Shown: in pieces, positions 9,871 through 19,724 of the stretch
How positions within the stretch are numbered: position 1 is the stretch's first letter
Layout: each line of letters opens with the position of its first letter
Assembly: GCA_030144725.1 (NCBI GenBank)
Contig: JASKMD010000021.1
Span: 62,001-126,000, forward strand
Source of the DNA: Haematococcus lacustris
Taxonomy: Eukaryota; Chlorophyta; Chlorophyceae; Chlamydomonadales; Haematococcaceae
Direction of reading: 5' to 3'
Length of the DNA stretch: 64,000 bases
The notes under the pieces: generated by a model
Seen by the model: the letters and a program-made list of their open reading frames with translations, nothing else
The model's database searches: none
Told to the model about the DNA's origin: nothing
Position numbers and translations under genes: made by a program

Positions 9871-10172
9871 ATGAGGTAAACACCTACATGCAGCTGGAAA
9901 CGGATCACAAGGAGGTGAGGGGATGGCTAGGTCGGTGGCTAGGAGACACGTGTACAAGGAGCAGGACAGCCATGAGGTAAACACCTACATGCAACTGGAA
10001 ACGGATCACAAGGAGGTGAGGGGATGGCTAGGTCGGTGGCTAGGAGACACGTGTACAAGGAGCAGGACAGCCATGAGGTAAACACCTACATGCAGCTGGC
10101 ACAAGAGTATAGGCTCATGTTGCACATGTATGGAAACATGGCAAGGCATGGCAGGGAAGTTGCTGAAGAAAC
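9871..10172. repeat. 101-bp tandem repeats inside the TRIM
   Basis: ATGAGGTAAACACCTACATG recurs at 9871, 9972 and 10073 (period 101). Degenerate copies of its first part lie near 9752 and 10197. Confidence 0.85.
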
Positions 10173-10662
10173 ATGTGCACAACGAACTAATCAGCCATGA
10201 GGGCAACACCTACATGCAGCTGATGCTGAGCTGTTGCAAAGCAGAAGGAAGAGGCAAGAAAATGACTAAGGCTTGCCTCAGCACTGAGCACTATGCAAGC
10301 TGTACTTGGGAAGTCTTCGAAGGCTCTCGAGCTTGGAAGGACATGGGGCGAGCGGTCAAGAGCGAGGAAGAGGAGCTCCAGCTCCGGAGGCAGTGAAATG
10401 CGAAAACTTGCGGCAGAATGGAGGGATTGCGGCGTAGGCTGGCTCCAGATGGCTGCTTGCTGAGACGGACGCCGCGGAAGGCAGAGGAGATGTGCAAGTC
10501 GACGAGCTTGCAGTACAAAAAGGTCTCGACGACGAGTAGTTAACTCCAGGCGTGTTGAGCAACACGGATACGTTGAGAAGCGTGCCAAGAAGCACGCTGG
10601 TTCTAGCTGGTTCTGGCGGAGGCGGCCGAAAAGCGGCTGCCTCCCGATTGAGTAGGCATCAT

Positions 10663-10821
10663 TGTAACGGGACTCGGAGGTGCATTGGTTCTTACATTCT
10701 TGATATCTGCTGGTTCACTACTCGAGTCCCGAGGAAAGCCCATAATGTAACCTAAGTAGCTGACTAAACCCTATCCTCACTCTTATTCAAACACGGGGAT
10801 CAGCCCTACTGATCCCCTACA
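10663..10821 (-). repeat. TRIM LTR (right)
   Basis: 159 bp, one substitution against the left LTR. Its hairpin copy is at about 10795-10817. The target duplication CCGAG follows. Confidence 0.88.
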
Positions 10822-10912
10822 CCGAGGATGCTACAACATGCTTGTAGTAGCTGAGTGAGATTATCCACAGCCCGACATGTTGTTCCTTGTTGAATAAGTT
10901 TTGTTGGTCTGA

Positions 10913-12301
10913 GCAGCGAGTAGTGACATGGGCATGCATGTTTTATGGGAGGGCGGCATGCCACACTCATCTGACCTCGTTCAGATTCCCCCTAGCTTCC
11001 CCCTCTGCTGGACTTTCTACAGGAGCTGCGGTGCTCCTGTGAGATGGGATGGCTGGTCGTGGTGAAACTCCTTTAGTTTCCCTTGAAGGCTATCTATCTC
11101 AGCAAGCAGCAAGGCATGACATGACAATACCTACACGTTTGCCTGAGACAGGACTGTCACCTACAATTGGCATGATATGCCTCTCCTCCTTGCTGATGGG
11201 GTGATAGCCAGGACAGCTAGATGCAGCATCCATCCGCATGCCCCTGGTCAAGTGGTGCCACTGCTGCAAGTGCCTGAGGGTGCCTGAGGGAGACTGCAGA
11301 CGATGCCTCCAGGATAGAGGCAGGGAAGGAGTCTGCACACATACATTCACACAGGCGCTGCCTTGGTGAGGCATGGGGCCAGGACCAGGTTTGAGTGAGA
11401 GGCACCATGTGCTCTGCAGCGACCCCCTGCGTTTGACCCCTTTAGTGCTGAAAGAAACAGGCCAGGAAGCAACAACGCAGTGTATACAAATGCGCATCAT
11501 TAGGCGTGCTATCTAGCGCTCTCACCACCACCACAGCATGCCACGCCATGCCACCACATTGTACCACACCACAGCGGATTTCCGAGCAAGGGTTCTTCTA
11601 TAGCAAGACTCTCCGTGCGAGCCGACTCTTTCATGTCGCTAAGATCTGTAAGCTTGCCAAGGTTGAGGATTGCGGCAAGTCTAACAAGCCAGCAATGGCA
11701 TTGGTGATGGCTGCCAAGGCTGATAGATAGGGAGCGACCGCCAGCCTAGAAGTCTAAAATTTTCTAGCCTAGAAATCTAGGTGTTCGAGCCATTTTTTCT
11801 AGGTTTTTTCTAGGTCCCTCTTGCCTAGAATTCTAGGCTTTTCTAGGAACCCGAGCCACCTAGAATTCTATGGGCGTACCCTACTGATAGACATCCACCC
11901 CCGCCCCCCCTCCAGCCACCACAACGCAGTATCTTCCACGCATTAAGAGTATGCCAGCAGTACGGTAGTATGCCCAGCGAACTATACACACAAGCCTCCC
12001 CGGACGCGGGTAAACTTGCAGGGATTGCAATGGAATGAAAAAAAAACATACGGAAGAGGGGCTCAGCCTCGTTCAAAGGTGGCACCATCCTCAGCGAGGT
12101 GTCATCAGGCTGCGATGTTATTCGGCGGCCTCGGAGGATTGAGTTTGACCGACCCACCTCGGACGGGTGAGATAAGAATGTGCGGACATACACCCCCTCA
12201 TTCAAGCTGTGCAGACCCTGAAGTTGACCAGGACCTTGACACAACGATACCTGATCGTACAAGAACGCGCTTGTCAGCTGACAGCTAGCTGACAGAGGAC
12301 A
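10913..12301. other. Intergenic region upstream of the GH5 gene
   Basis: No gene that I can support. Around 11735-11870 there is a cluster of CCTAGAA(T/G)TCTAGG-like palindromic phrases interspersed with TTTTCTAGG. The last few hundred bases before 12302 presumably include the promoter, but I see no recognisable element. Confidence 0.4.
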
Positions 12302-15300
12302 ATGGCGAGCACATCAGCTCTGCTGTGCGCTATTCTCACCTGTTTCTTAGCGCACAGCGCGGCATCGAGCAGCTTCGTATCCCGCCGGGGCGCGCAGCTG
12401 CTCTTGGACAACCGACCATTGTGAGTTTATCGCGTTGTACAACAGTACGCGACATCTGCTAGCCTGTAGCCCTCCTTGTTGGTGGTCCGAGGTCACTTCA
12501 CTGGCACTCACCATCCGCAGCTACTTCATCGGAGCGAATGCTTACTGGCTCATGGGTAAGCGAAGTGGTACTACAAATGAAGCACCCAAGCGATGGTATG
12601 GGCCCAATGCTAGATGCGCTCTCACAAAGCAATGTGCCCGTGCATGACTGTTGGCAAACAACAACAGACGTGGCTAAGATGTCTCACACGCGTAATCAAG
12701 TCGACCGCTTCTTTAAGTAAGCCACCGCTGGCAGATCAGTGATGCAAAGCAGTGCATGAGAGCCACGTTGTAACATGTCTGTGTAGGTACTGTAATTCAT
12801 ATGGGCTCACCGTCGTACGCATGTGGGCTTTCAACGAGGGTGAGCGCCTGAGCATGTGACACTGTCGCATTTGTGCGGAGCCATGAGCAGCAATGCTGTG
12901 CTATTGCAGGATGCCCTTCGGCTCCGGGAGTGTATGACCCTGTGGAGATGGCAGCCTTTGACTACATCATCAACTCTGCGGGATCTCACAAGATCAAGCT
13001 CATCCTTGCCCTGGGGAACACATGGACGGCCTACAGAAGGTGTGTAGCTGCAATTTAGCGCCTCACCTTGGTTGTCGATCCTCACATGCGCCACTGCCAC
13101 TTGCTGGCACGCATCCCTGCCTTTTTGCAGCCCTGAGGACTTCTTTCTGATGGCCGGGGTGAACCCAGCCAACAAGACGCTGCTGGATTGGTATGGCTCC
13201 AGGCCGCTGCGGGACCTGTACAAGGTAAGCCGAGTTGAGCTGCGGCCTTCAGGGGGTGGGCACAGCTTGTTTGTGTGGTGAGCCCTTGGGGTGCTCAAGG
13301 CTAAGAGGCCATGAGCGCCCAAAAACATACAAAACGAACCTTCAATACTGTGCTTTTCTGCTTCTGAGTTCTCTCCCTGGCGGTGCTATTGTTGCCTCAC
13401 CCACGTGTCCAAGGCAGCACTGCAAGTTATTGCATGCTTCCCTCCACCGATGCCTGGGCGCAGAGCCACATCACGGCCATGGTGACCCGCAAGAACAGCC
13501 TCAACGGCCTAGAGTACCGCGAGGATCCCACCATCATGATGTGGGACGTCATCAACGAGCCCAGGTCAGGCGTGCTTCTGCTCTTGGTTACAGCAAGTGT
13601 AGTATGATATGCCACAAGCATACCATCTACCACAGCATACCCCGGAATACACTGGCCCCACCTTGCACTAGTGACATGAAAGTTCATGCATCCTTGCGCA
13701 AGGTTGCAATGGTTTCAAGGTAGTTCATAAAGCCATGGATTTCATGCATGGGTCATCAGCAAAGACATGCTTTCTACGATGCTTTCCAGTCTGGCATTTG
13801 TTTGGGCGGTGATCAATTGTAATGGCGAGCTGTGTGTCTTATGTTCAGGATTGTAGTTCATCAATAAAAATGAACATCACAATAACAAACAGGCCCACTT
13901 AACATTGCTGCAACAGACTGGTCCACTGGTCCTCGCTCGACTAACGAGGGCACACTACCTTGATCTCCTCATGACCCCGCTCTGTGTGCCTGTGTGTTCC
14001 TGCTCAGGTGCCCTGGCTGCACTCAGCACTGGCAGCAGCAGGTGCACCTGTCCTTCCTTAAGGTGGGTGTACAGTCCAGTGGTCCCTGCCGCACTCCTTC
14101 AGCTGAGCAACCTGCAAGCTGCCATGATGTGCATGACAGCCAGCAGCCGATCCTGCCACCGCTGCTGCTGCTGCTGCTACTACTACCGCACTGCCGCTGC
14201 TGCTATCTCCCACCAACGCATGTTGTGCTGGAGCAGGAAATGTCGGATTATCTGCGTGCCATGGCCAGCAAGCAGCTTACAGCTGTGGGCACTGAGGGGT
14301 ACTACATGGACGCTGCCCACCTGCCTTACAACCCTGGTGCAGGCGCCTTCTGTGAGGGAGAGGACTGGTGAGTGGCTTCCTTGATGTTGGCTGAGCCAGT
14401 GCCATGTGGCCCCCTGCACCAACAGCATCAACAAGGGCATTGGTAGAGCTCCAGAGGTTGCAGGCCCGCTGCTGTGAGATCAGGCTAATGTGATGGCAGC
14501 ACCTTCACTGATGTGTGACATAGAATGTGCCAAGCACACACGCCTTGACACCCATGCATGCACTACATATGTATAAAGTATGCCTCTGGCTTACTGCTGC
14601 TTTGCATGGCGTGTGCAGGATTGCCATGAGCGCCATAGGGAGTGTGGACGTGACCACCGCACACATCTGTGAGTACAGCGAGGCTTGCCCCCTGCACACA
14701 CCCCTGTGCTTGCCATCCCCATGATCGTGCCAGTTCAGAGCTAAAGCCAAGTTTGTTGCCATGTGTGGCCACCGCCACACGCAATGCTACTGCTGCTGCT
14801 GCTGCTGATGATGATGATGATGGCACCACAATCACGATGCCAGCTTTGATGCATCAAGCCACATCAAGCCAGACGGGTGATGTAGAGAAGGGCTGCATGG
14901 AAAGGCATGCAACACAGCTGATGCCCTTGCACCTCAGGCGACACACCCATCTGGTCATTGAGCTTGTCCATCGACAGGATGGTCCTTGCACATGCCATGT
15001 TAACTGCAGATGACCGTCAGGTGGAGGCAGTCCCTCCAACATGGCGTCAGTGAGTTTTGACAGCATGCAATACAGTGCAAACCTCATCAGATGGGCAGCC
15101 TGACTGGCTGCATTAGCTTGCACTAGCCGCTGCAGCCACATTCTTCCTTCCTGGGTCACAAATAGCTCAAAATGATGGCTCATAATCAGGCAGCCAGTGC
15201 AGCACCACGAATTCTGGCAGCAGCACCTGCACTCAGCTAGGCACTCCAGGACATGTGAGTTAACAAACATCTGATCCCAACTCCATGTTGAGCCCTGCAC

Positions 15301-17083
15301 TGCATACAACCGTGCTAACGTTTCCACCCAGCACTGCTAGCAACGGTGACATGGCTGTCTTGGCATGACAAGCAGCAGTAGCAGCAGCAGCAGCAGCATT
15401 GACAACCACAGCTATGCATGATAGTTGCCCCTCATACCGTTCTCTGCTTGGTTGCAGGCCGACCTTTGAGGACATCATGAACTTTTTCAGCTTGAGCCTG
15501 AGCAGCCACACAGATGCAAGCCGCGCCCAAGGCAAGCCCTTTGTGGTGGAGGAGTTCAACCTGCTATCCACCGCCTTTTCCACTGAACAGCGGGCGCAGC
15601 TCTTCCAGGTGACCAATTTGCCGCACATGCACATACTCACAGAATGCTAGGCCATGAAGACAAGAAATAAATCCCTGCTGGCAGCACCTTAGCCCTCAAC
15701 CTAGAGCCTTCATTGCAGTGGAACACTAAGTGTGGACCATTACAAAATTGTGTTTTTGTTTGTGTGGAGTTCCCATGCACATGGCATACACATTGCGCCA
15801 CTAGGCTCACACCAGCTCATACCTGCTCATACCCGTGCGTCACTCGCCTTGCACCTCCAAAGGGCACCACATGTCTGTTGCAGCATGCCACTGTGCAAGG
15901 TATGGCAAGGTGTGGCACCTTCAGCACTGCACCTCCGCCTTAGCACAGTCAGGCATGCTCCAGCAGTGAGCAGGACACAAAGCTTGCGCCGCTTGGGCCA
16001 GGGTACACCCCCCACTAGGGATGGATAGGGTGGTCTGATAGACCCGTAGACTGCATGTTGGATCCACATGAGTCCGGGCTGAGACTAGAGCTGCAGTTTC
16101 CCCTTCGTGGCAACAAGTATATGTTTCTGGTTGTGCTGCGCAGCTGGTCTATGACGCCCTCGTTGACAGTGCCAAGTCCGGAGGTGCTCTGGCAGGTGCA
16201 ATGTTTTGGAACGCTGCTATTGGCTCTGATGTGGGCGATGATGGGTGAGTTGTGGGGTGGTGATCAGGGGTCGCCGCCCACGCTTGTGTGTTTGCTGACC
16301 TCTTGGCCCATGCCTCACTATTTGCCTGAGCTGCTGGCTGACCGGCATCAGTCATGCTGGACAGACAAAAACACCGTTTTGTAGTGGTCCACACTTAGTG
16401 TTCCACTGCAATGAAGGCTCTAGGTTGAGGTTGAAGGTGCTGTACCATATGCTTCTGAAGCAGTATACACCATGCTTGCCATTGGTGGCAGTGACAGTGG
16501 CTTGCTGCTGATGTACAACGGTGGTGTCGGGGTCAGAGTGGGTGCCATGCAGTGTGACACTCATGGGGGAAGTGGTGGTGGCCTCTATGTAGGTACAATG
16601 TGTACCTGGACGTGGGTGGCGGTGTAATGCCGTCCCGGCGCCTGTTTGGCAGTGGTGCAGGCCCAGGACAGCCTGTACGGCAGGCAGTGGTGGCTAACAC
16701 TGAAGGTGAGCTGTGTGCTGGATGCCCAACACCGTGTATCCTCAGTGCCTATGGGTGTGATGCTGCTGACGATACGCTGTTGGTGGGTGTGGTGGTGGTG
16801 GTGGTGAGGGTGACAGTGACAGGCGCTGACAGTGGTGCTGGTGGTGCTGGGGATGGGGATGACGACCCCCACTGTGGTAGCCACGCGGTGTGCAGGTCTG
16901 GATGCGTTCCGTGGGGGTCCTCAACGCCTGGAGTGTGCGGAGGCTGAAGCTCGCTCTGGCTGGCTGCCCCTGTGGGCCCAGTCCGGGGGGCGCAGCGTCA
17001 GCCTGGCTACTTATGAGCAGCGCACGAGCCACAAGCAGGTGCAGGACATCATCAGGCAAACAGCCGGCCGGCTGCCCAAGTGA
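12302..17083 (+). CDS. GH5 endo-beta-1,4-mannanase-like secreted protein (copy 1)
   Basis: Predicted to cleave beta-1,4-mannan, probably outside the cell or in the wall. Fifteen exons join in frame to 469 aa: 12302-12420, 12521-12555, 12668-12716, 12787-12839, 12910-13039, 13131-13224, 13464-13564, 14008-14062, 14237-14367, 14619-14668, 15010-15049, 15458-15608, 16144-16244, 16593-16705, 16896-17083. The N-terminus (MASTSALLCAILTCFLAHS) looks like a signal peptide. Family marks are FYFIGANAYWLM, GLTVVRMWAFNEG, the acid/base glutamate in WDVINEPR (about E192), and the nucleophile in PFVVEEFN (about E318). Length is near that of plant GH5_7 mannanases (about 400-450). Substrate is inferred from family only. 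Introns 12 and 13 carry inverted 3'-end fragments of a Fanzor-type element. Confidence 0.85.
15683..15793 (-). mobile_element. Solo 3' end of the Fanzor-type element, in GH5 intron 12
   Basis: About 110 bp matching the 3' end at 18646-18886, in reverse orientation. It starts exactly at the conserved terminus (AGCACCTT on plus, AAGGTGCT on minus). It has no coding sequence. Confidence 0.75.
16358..16441 (+). mobile_element. Solo 3' end of the Fanzor-type element, in GH5 intron 13
   Basis: About 84 bp ending AAGGTGCT at 16441. With the opposite copy at 15683 it brackets exon 13 (16144-16244) as an inverted repeat. Confidence 0.75.
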
Positions 17084-18052
17084 CACCCTGATGGTCCCCT
17101 GAGTGCTCTGGGTGCTCTGGGCTGGGGCGAGCGCAGCCCAGGGTGGGCTGAGGGGAGGGTGTGTGCAGGAGGACCTGTCTCTTGGTGGACAGTTAGAACA
17201 GGGTGCTGGAGAAGGTAGACAGTTGGAAATGGTAGGTAGCTTTGAATGATGCAGGGCTGTGTAGGGGGCGCTGGAGGCTGTGCATATGATATTGCCTGCT
17301 TGCATCACTGGCATGCAAACGTGTGAGTTAGCGGCCATGCCGTGTCACTGTGCCTTGTACTGTGAGCTGCGTTGGTGAAATGGACTGCAGTGAGGATTGC
17401 TGGTGCTGGCAGCTAGATGGCCACGAGGCAGCATTGCCAGGGCTGTGCGGCAGGTTTGTGGGTGTGCTCTCGTGAGTATTTGTGGTAGTGTATGTGCCTT
17501 CGTGCTGTGGGGTGTGACGAGGTGCGAGTGCAGGAGTGGGATAGACAAGGAATTCCTGCACAGTTTCTTCTACGGCAGCTGCTGTGGTGCATTCCTAGAA
17601 TCACATAGGAAGGATGAGGAGCAGGAGGGTGGTATGAATTGGGCCTGCTTGATGTAGGTCCATGTCTTTGTAGCCATGTAGCTGAGGGCGTGGGCTGGGT
17701 GTCCATCAATTGCCTTGTGATGAAAGAGTAGAGTGGCACGAAGGGGCAGGTACTGCAGTGGGGAAACATGCAGGTTTACTAATCATGTGTGGAGTGAATG
17801 TATTGTTACTTGTGATTTGTACTAATCCATGATAAGTGACCTTGCGTAGCTTGCAAAGTCCGTACATATCAAGCATGCATATAACTGATGGCATAGCAGA
17901 GTGCACATAGTTATTCTATGTAACACTTGTATGTGCTCCAGTCTGGAACTTAAACCTTATTATTTTTGTATCCTCCTGTTCCACGCCTTCCTTCTCCTCC
18001 AAATGATTTCCATACCTTGCATAGCTGCATGCAGCAGCAGCCCAGCGGTGGG
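17084..18052 (+). other. 3' flank/UTR of the GH5 gene
   Basis: No gene seen. TGTAA, the polyadenylation signal used by chlamydomonadalean algae, occurs at 17919-17923 and is a candidate end of the transcript. Confidence 0.4.
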
Positions 18053-18645
18053 GCAGGATAGTGCTTGTAAAAGAGTACCGCACAACCCAGGTCAGCTCAG
18101 CAGTGAATGGCCAGCAGCCTTGTGAGAGGCAGCCTAACGATGCAGGGCCTCCAGACTGGCGGACTGGAAGTCCCCAGCAGGGCAGGTGGAACACCGCTGG
18201 TGTGCCCAGTCTGGAGCCAGCAGCGTGACCAGCCGGTGCGGGGCCTGATGTTGTGCCCGGTAGTGGCCCCCCGCAAGCCCCCACAGGCCCCACGCAGCAG
18301 CCAAGCAGCCAGCAGCGGAGCCTGGGCCCAACACTCCCCCGCCAGCCCAGCGCAGCAAGCGCATCAAGACTGAGCTGGCAGCTGAGCCCACCAAGGGCAA
18401 ACCCCAAGGCCCAAGGCAAGGCTGCCAAAGCCAAGCCAGCCCCACAGCCAGGCAGGTGGCTGGACAGGGACTGCAATGCAGCGCTGAACATGCAGCGCAT
18501 TGGGGAGAGTAGGTGGCGCCCACTGGAGCTGTGCTACTGGCCAGAGCAAGGGAAGCTGCCAGCCAAGGGCAAGGAGTACCCAGGCTTGGGGTACAAGCGA
18601 GTGCGAGACAAGCCACCCAAGACCCAGCCTGCTGCGGCACAGTAG
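18053..18645 (+). pseudogene. Fanzor/TnpB-type RNA-guided nuclease, C-terminal remnant (copy 1, plus)
   Basis: The strongest segment is GRWLDRDCNAALNMQRIGES, followed by WRPLELCYWPEQ and KEYPGLGYKRVRDKPPK, with a stop at 18643-18645. DRDxNAAxN is the RuvC-III catalytic motif of TnpB and eukaryotic Fanzor nucleases. Upstream pieces VKEYRTTQVSSAVNGQQPCE (from about 18067) and RGLMLCPVVAPRKPPQAP (from about 18239) belong to the same protein but lie in other frames. At least two frame breaks and a TGA near 18226 show it is dead. The N-terminal two thirds, including RuvC-I and RuvC-II, are absent. It sits between the GH5 and HRGP genes. Family assignment rests on recalled motifs. Confidence 0.75.
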
Positions 18646-18886
18646 TGTGTGCCCCCCCCTCTTGAGCTGTTGTCAGCTTACACTTAGTGCATGTTTGTCA
18701 TGCCACCTCTACATCATAGCCCTCCGGGGTCAGGCAATAGTGTAGGTGGTAGGCGGCTATGACCATGTGTATGCCATGTATATGCCATGTGCATGGGAAC
18801 TCCACACAGACAAAAACACCGTTTTGTAGTGGTCCACACTTAGTGTTCCATTGCAATGAAGGCTCGAGGTTGAGGTCTAAGGTGCT
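18646..18886 (+). ncRNA. 3' end of the Fanzor-type element; candidate omega-RNA region
   Basis: This stretch follows the remnant's stop codon and is shared, inverted, with 21570-21810. It ends sharply at AAGGTGCT, after which all four copies in the block diverge. In TnpB and Fanzor systems the guide RNA scaffold lies at this 3' end and the guide is the flanking DNA just beyond it. Expression and folding are not shown by the sequence. Confidence 0.4.
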
Positions 18887-19724
18887 CATGCAGGTTGGTA
18901 CTGACCTGCATGGCTGCGCACCGTCTTGCAGGGCATAAGGAGCAGCAGATAACATCAGTGTCGATGCTGCGCACCCATCCCAGATATGTCCGACACTGGC
19001 TCTAACGTCCGGTCCCGGTAACGCTGCCACCGCCACATGCAAAATCCGGCTTTAGACAAGGATGAATGTGATAAGTCATCACACTTGACCTGCAGCCAGC
19101 AAGGTCGTCAAGGGCGCCAAAGGACATCATGGTACCTTGCAGTTGCATCGACACCATTACTTATGCAGCCCTGCCCTGGTGGCTTCCAGGCGCAAAGACT
19201 GAAGACAAGTGTCAGCCTTTATCTCACCGTGCTCTCGTACTTGCGTTGCGTGGACGCCGTGTCCCTCACGCTTGCCTACTGCCACTCGCATCTCATTTTG
19301 TTCTTTGCATCACACGCGCAGGGCTTTTGCGGTTGTGGTGGGCGGGCGGGAGGTGGGGAGAACCTGGGGTTTTGTAAATGTCACACGCCCGCGCAACAAC
19401 ACACAACAGTCATTCAAGCTGGCTAAACGCAGCGCTCGAAACATTGCGGCACAGAACACAGGGTGAGGCGAGCACAATCCGCTAAGCTTCTGAAGGCCCA
19501 AAGGAACGACAGAACGTAGACGCTCACTCAGACAGCTTGAACTAACAAAGCTATCGTAGCAAGTCGGAAAAGAAAAGTAAAGGAAAGGTGAGCCCACCTT
19601 TGCAGCAATAGACAGGCGGCAAACACTAGGACACTGCTCTTAAGTACAGGTGCGTAAATATTGCAAAGGAGCGTGAAAGACAGCCTGACGCCGTTTTGCA
19701 GTACATTGCAGGTTCGTGGAGGCG
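18887..19724 (+). other. Upstream region of the HRGP gene
   Basis: No gene seen. The promoter of the downstream HRGP gene should lie here, but no recognisable element stands out. Confidence 0.35.

Larger units (their letters stand above)
9488..10821 (-). mobile_element. Small non-autonomous LTR retrotransposon (TRIM-like)
   Basis: 1,334 bp with 159-bp LTRs (TGTAAC...CCTACA on the plus strand) that differ at one base. It is flanked by the 5-bp target duplication CCGAG (9483-9487 and 10822-10826). No gag or pol is present. On the minus strand the tract AGTGGGGGAGAA touches the LTR at 9646, as a polypurine tract should, so the element is probably in minus orientation. The interior contains 101-bp tandem repeats. 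Copy A of the host repeat is the empty site. Confidence 0.88.

Noticed and set aside
11506..11730. 74-codon frame ending AMALVMAAKADR
   Set aside because: No recognisable family, no splice context and random-length for this GC content; not enough to call a gene.
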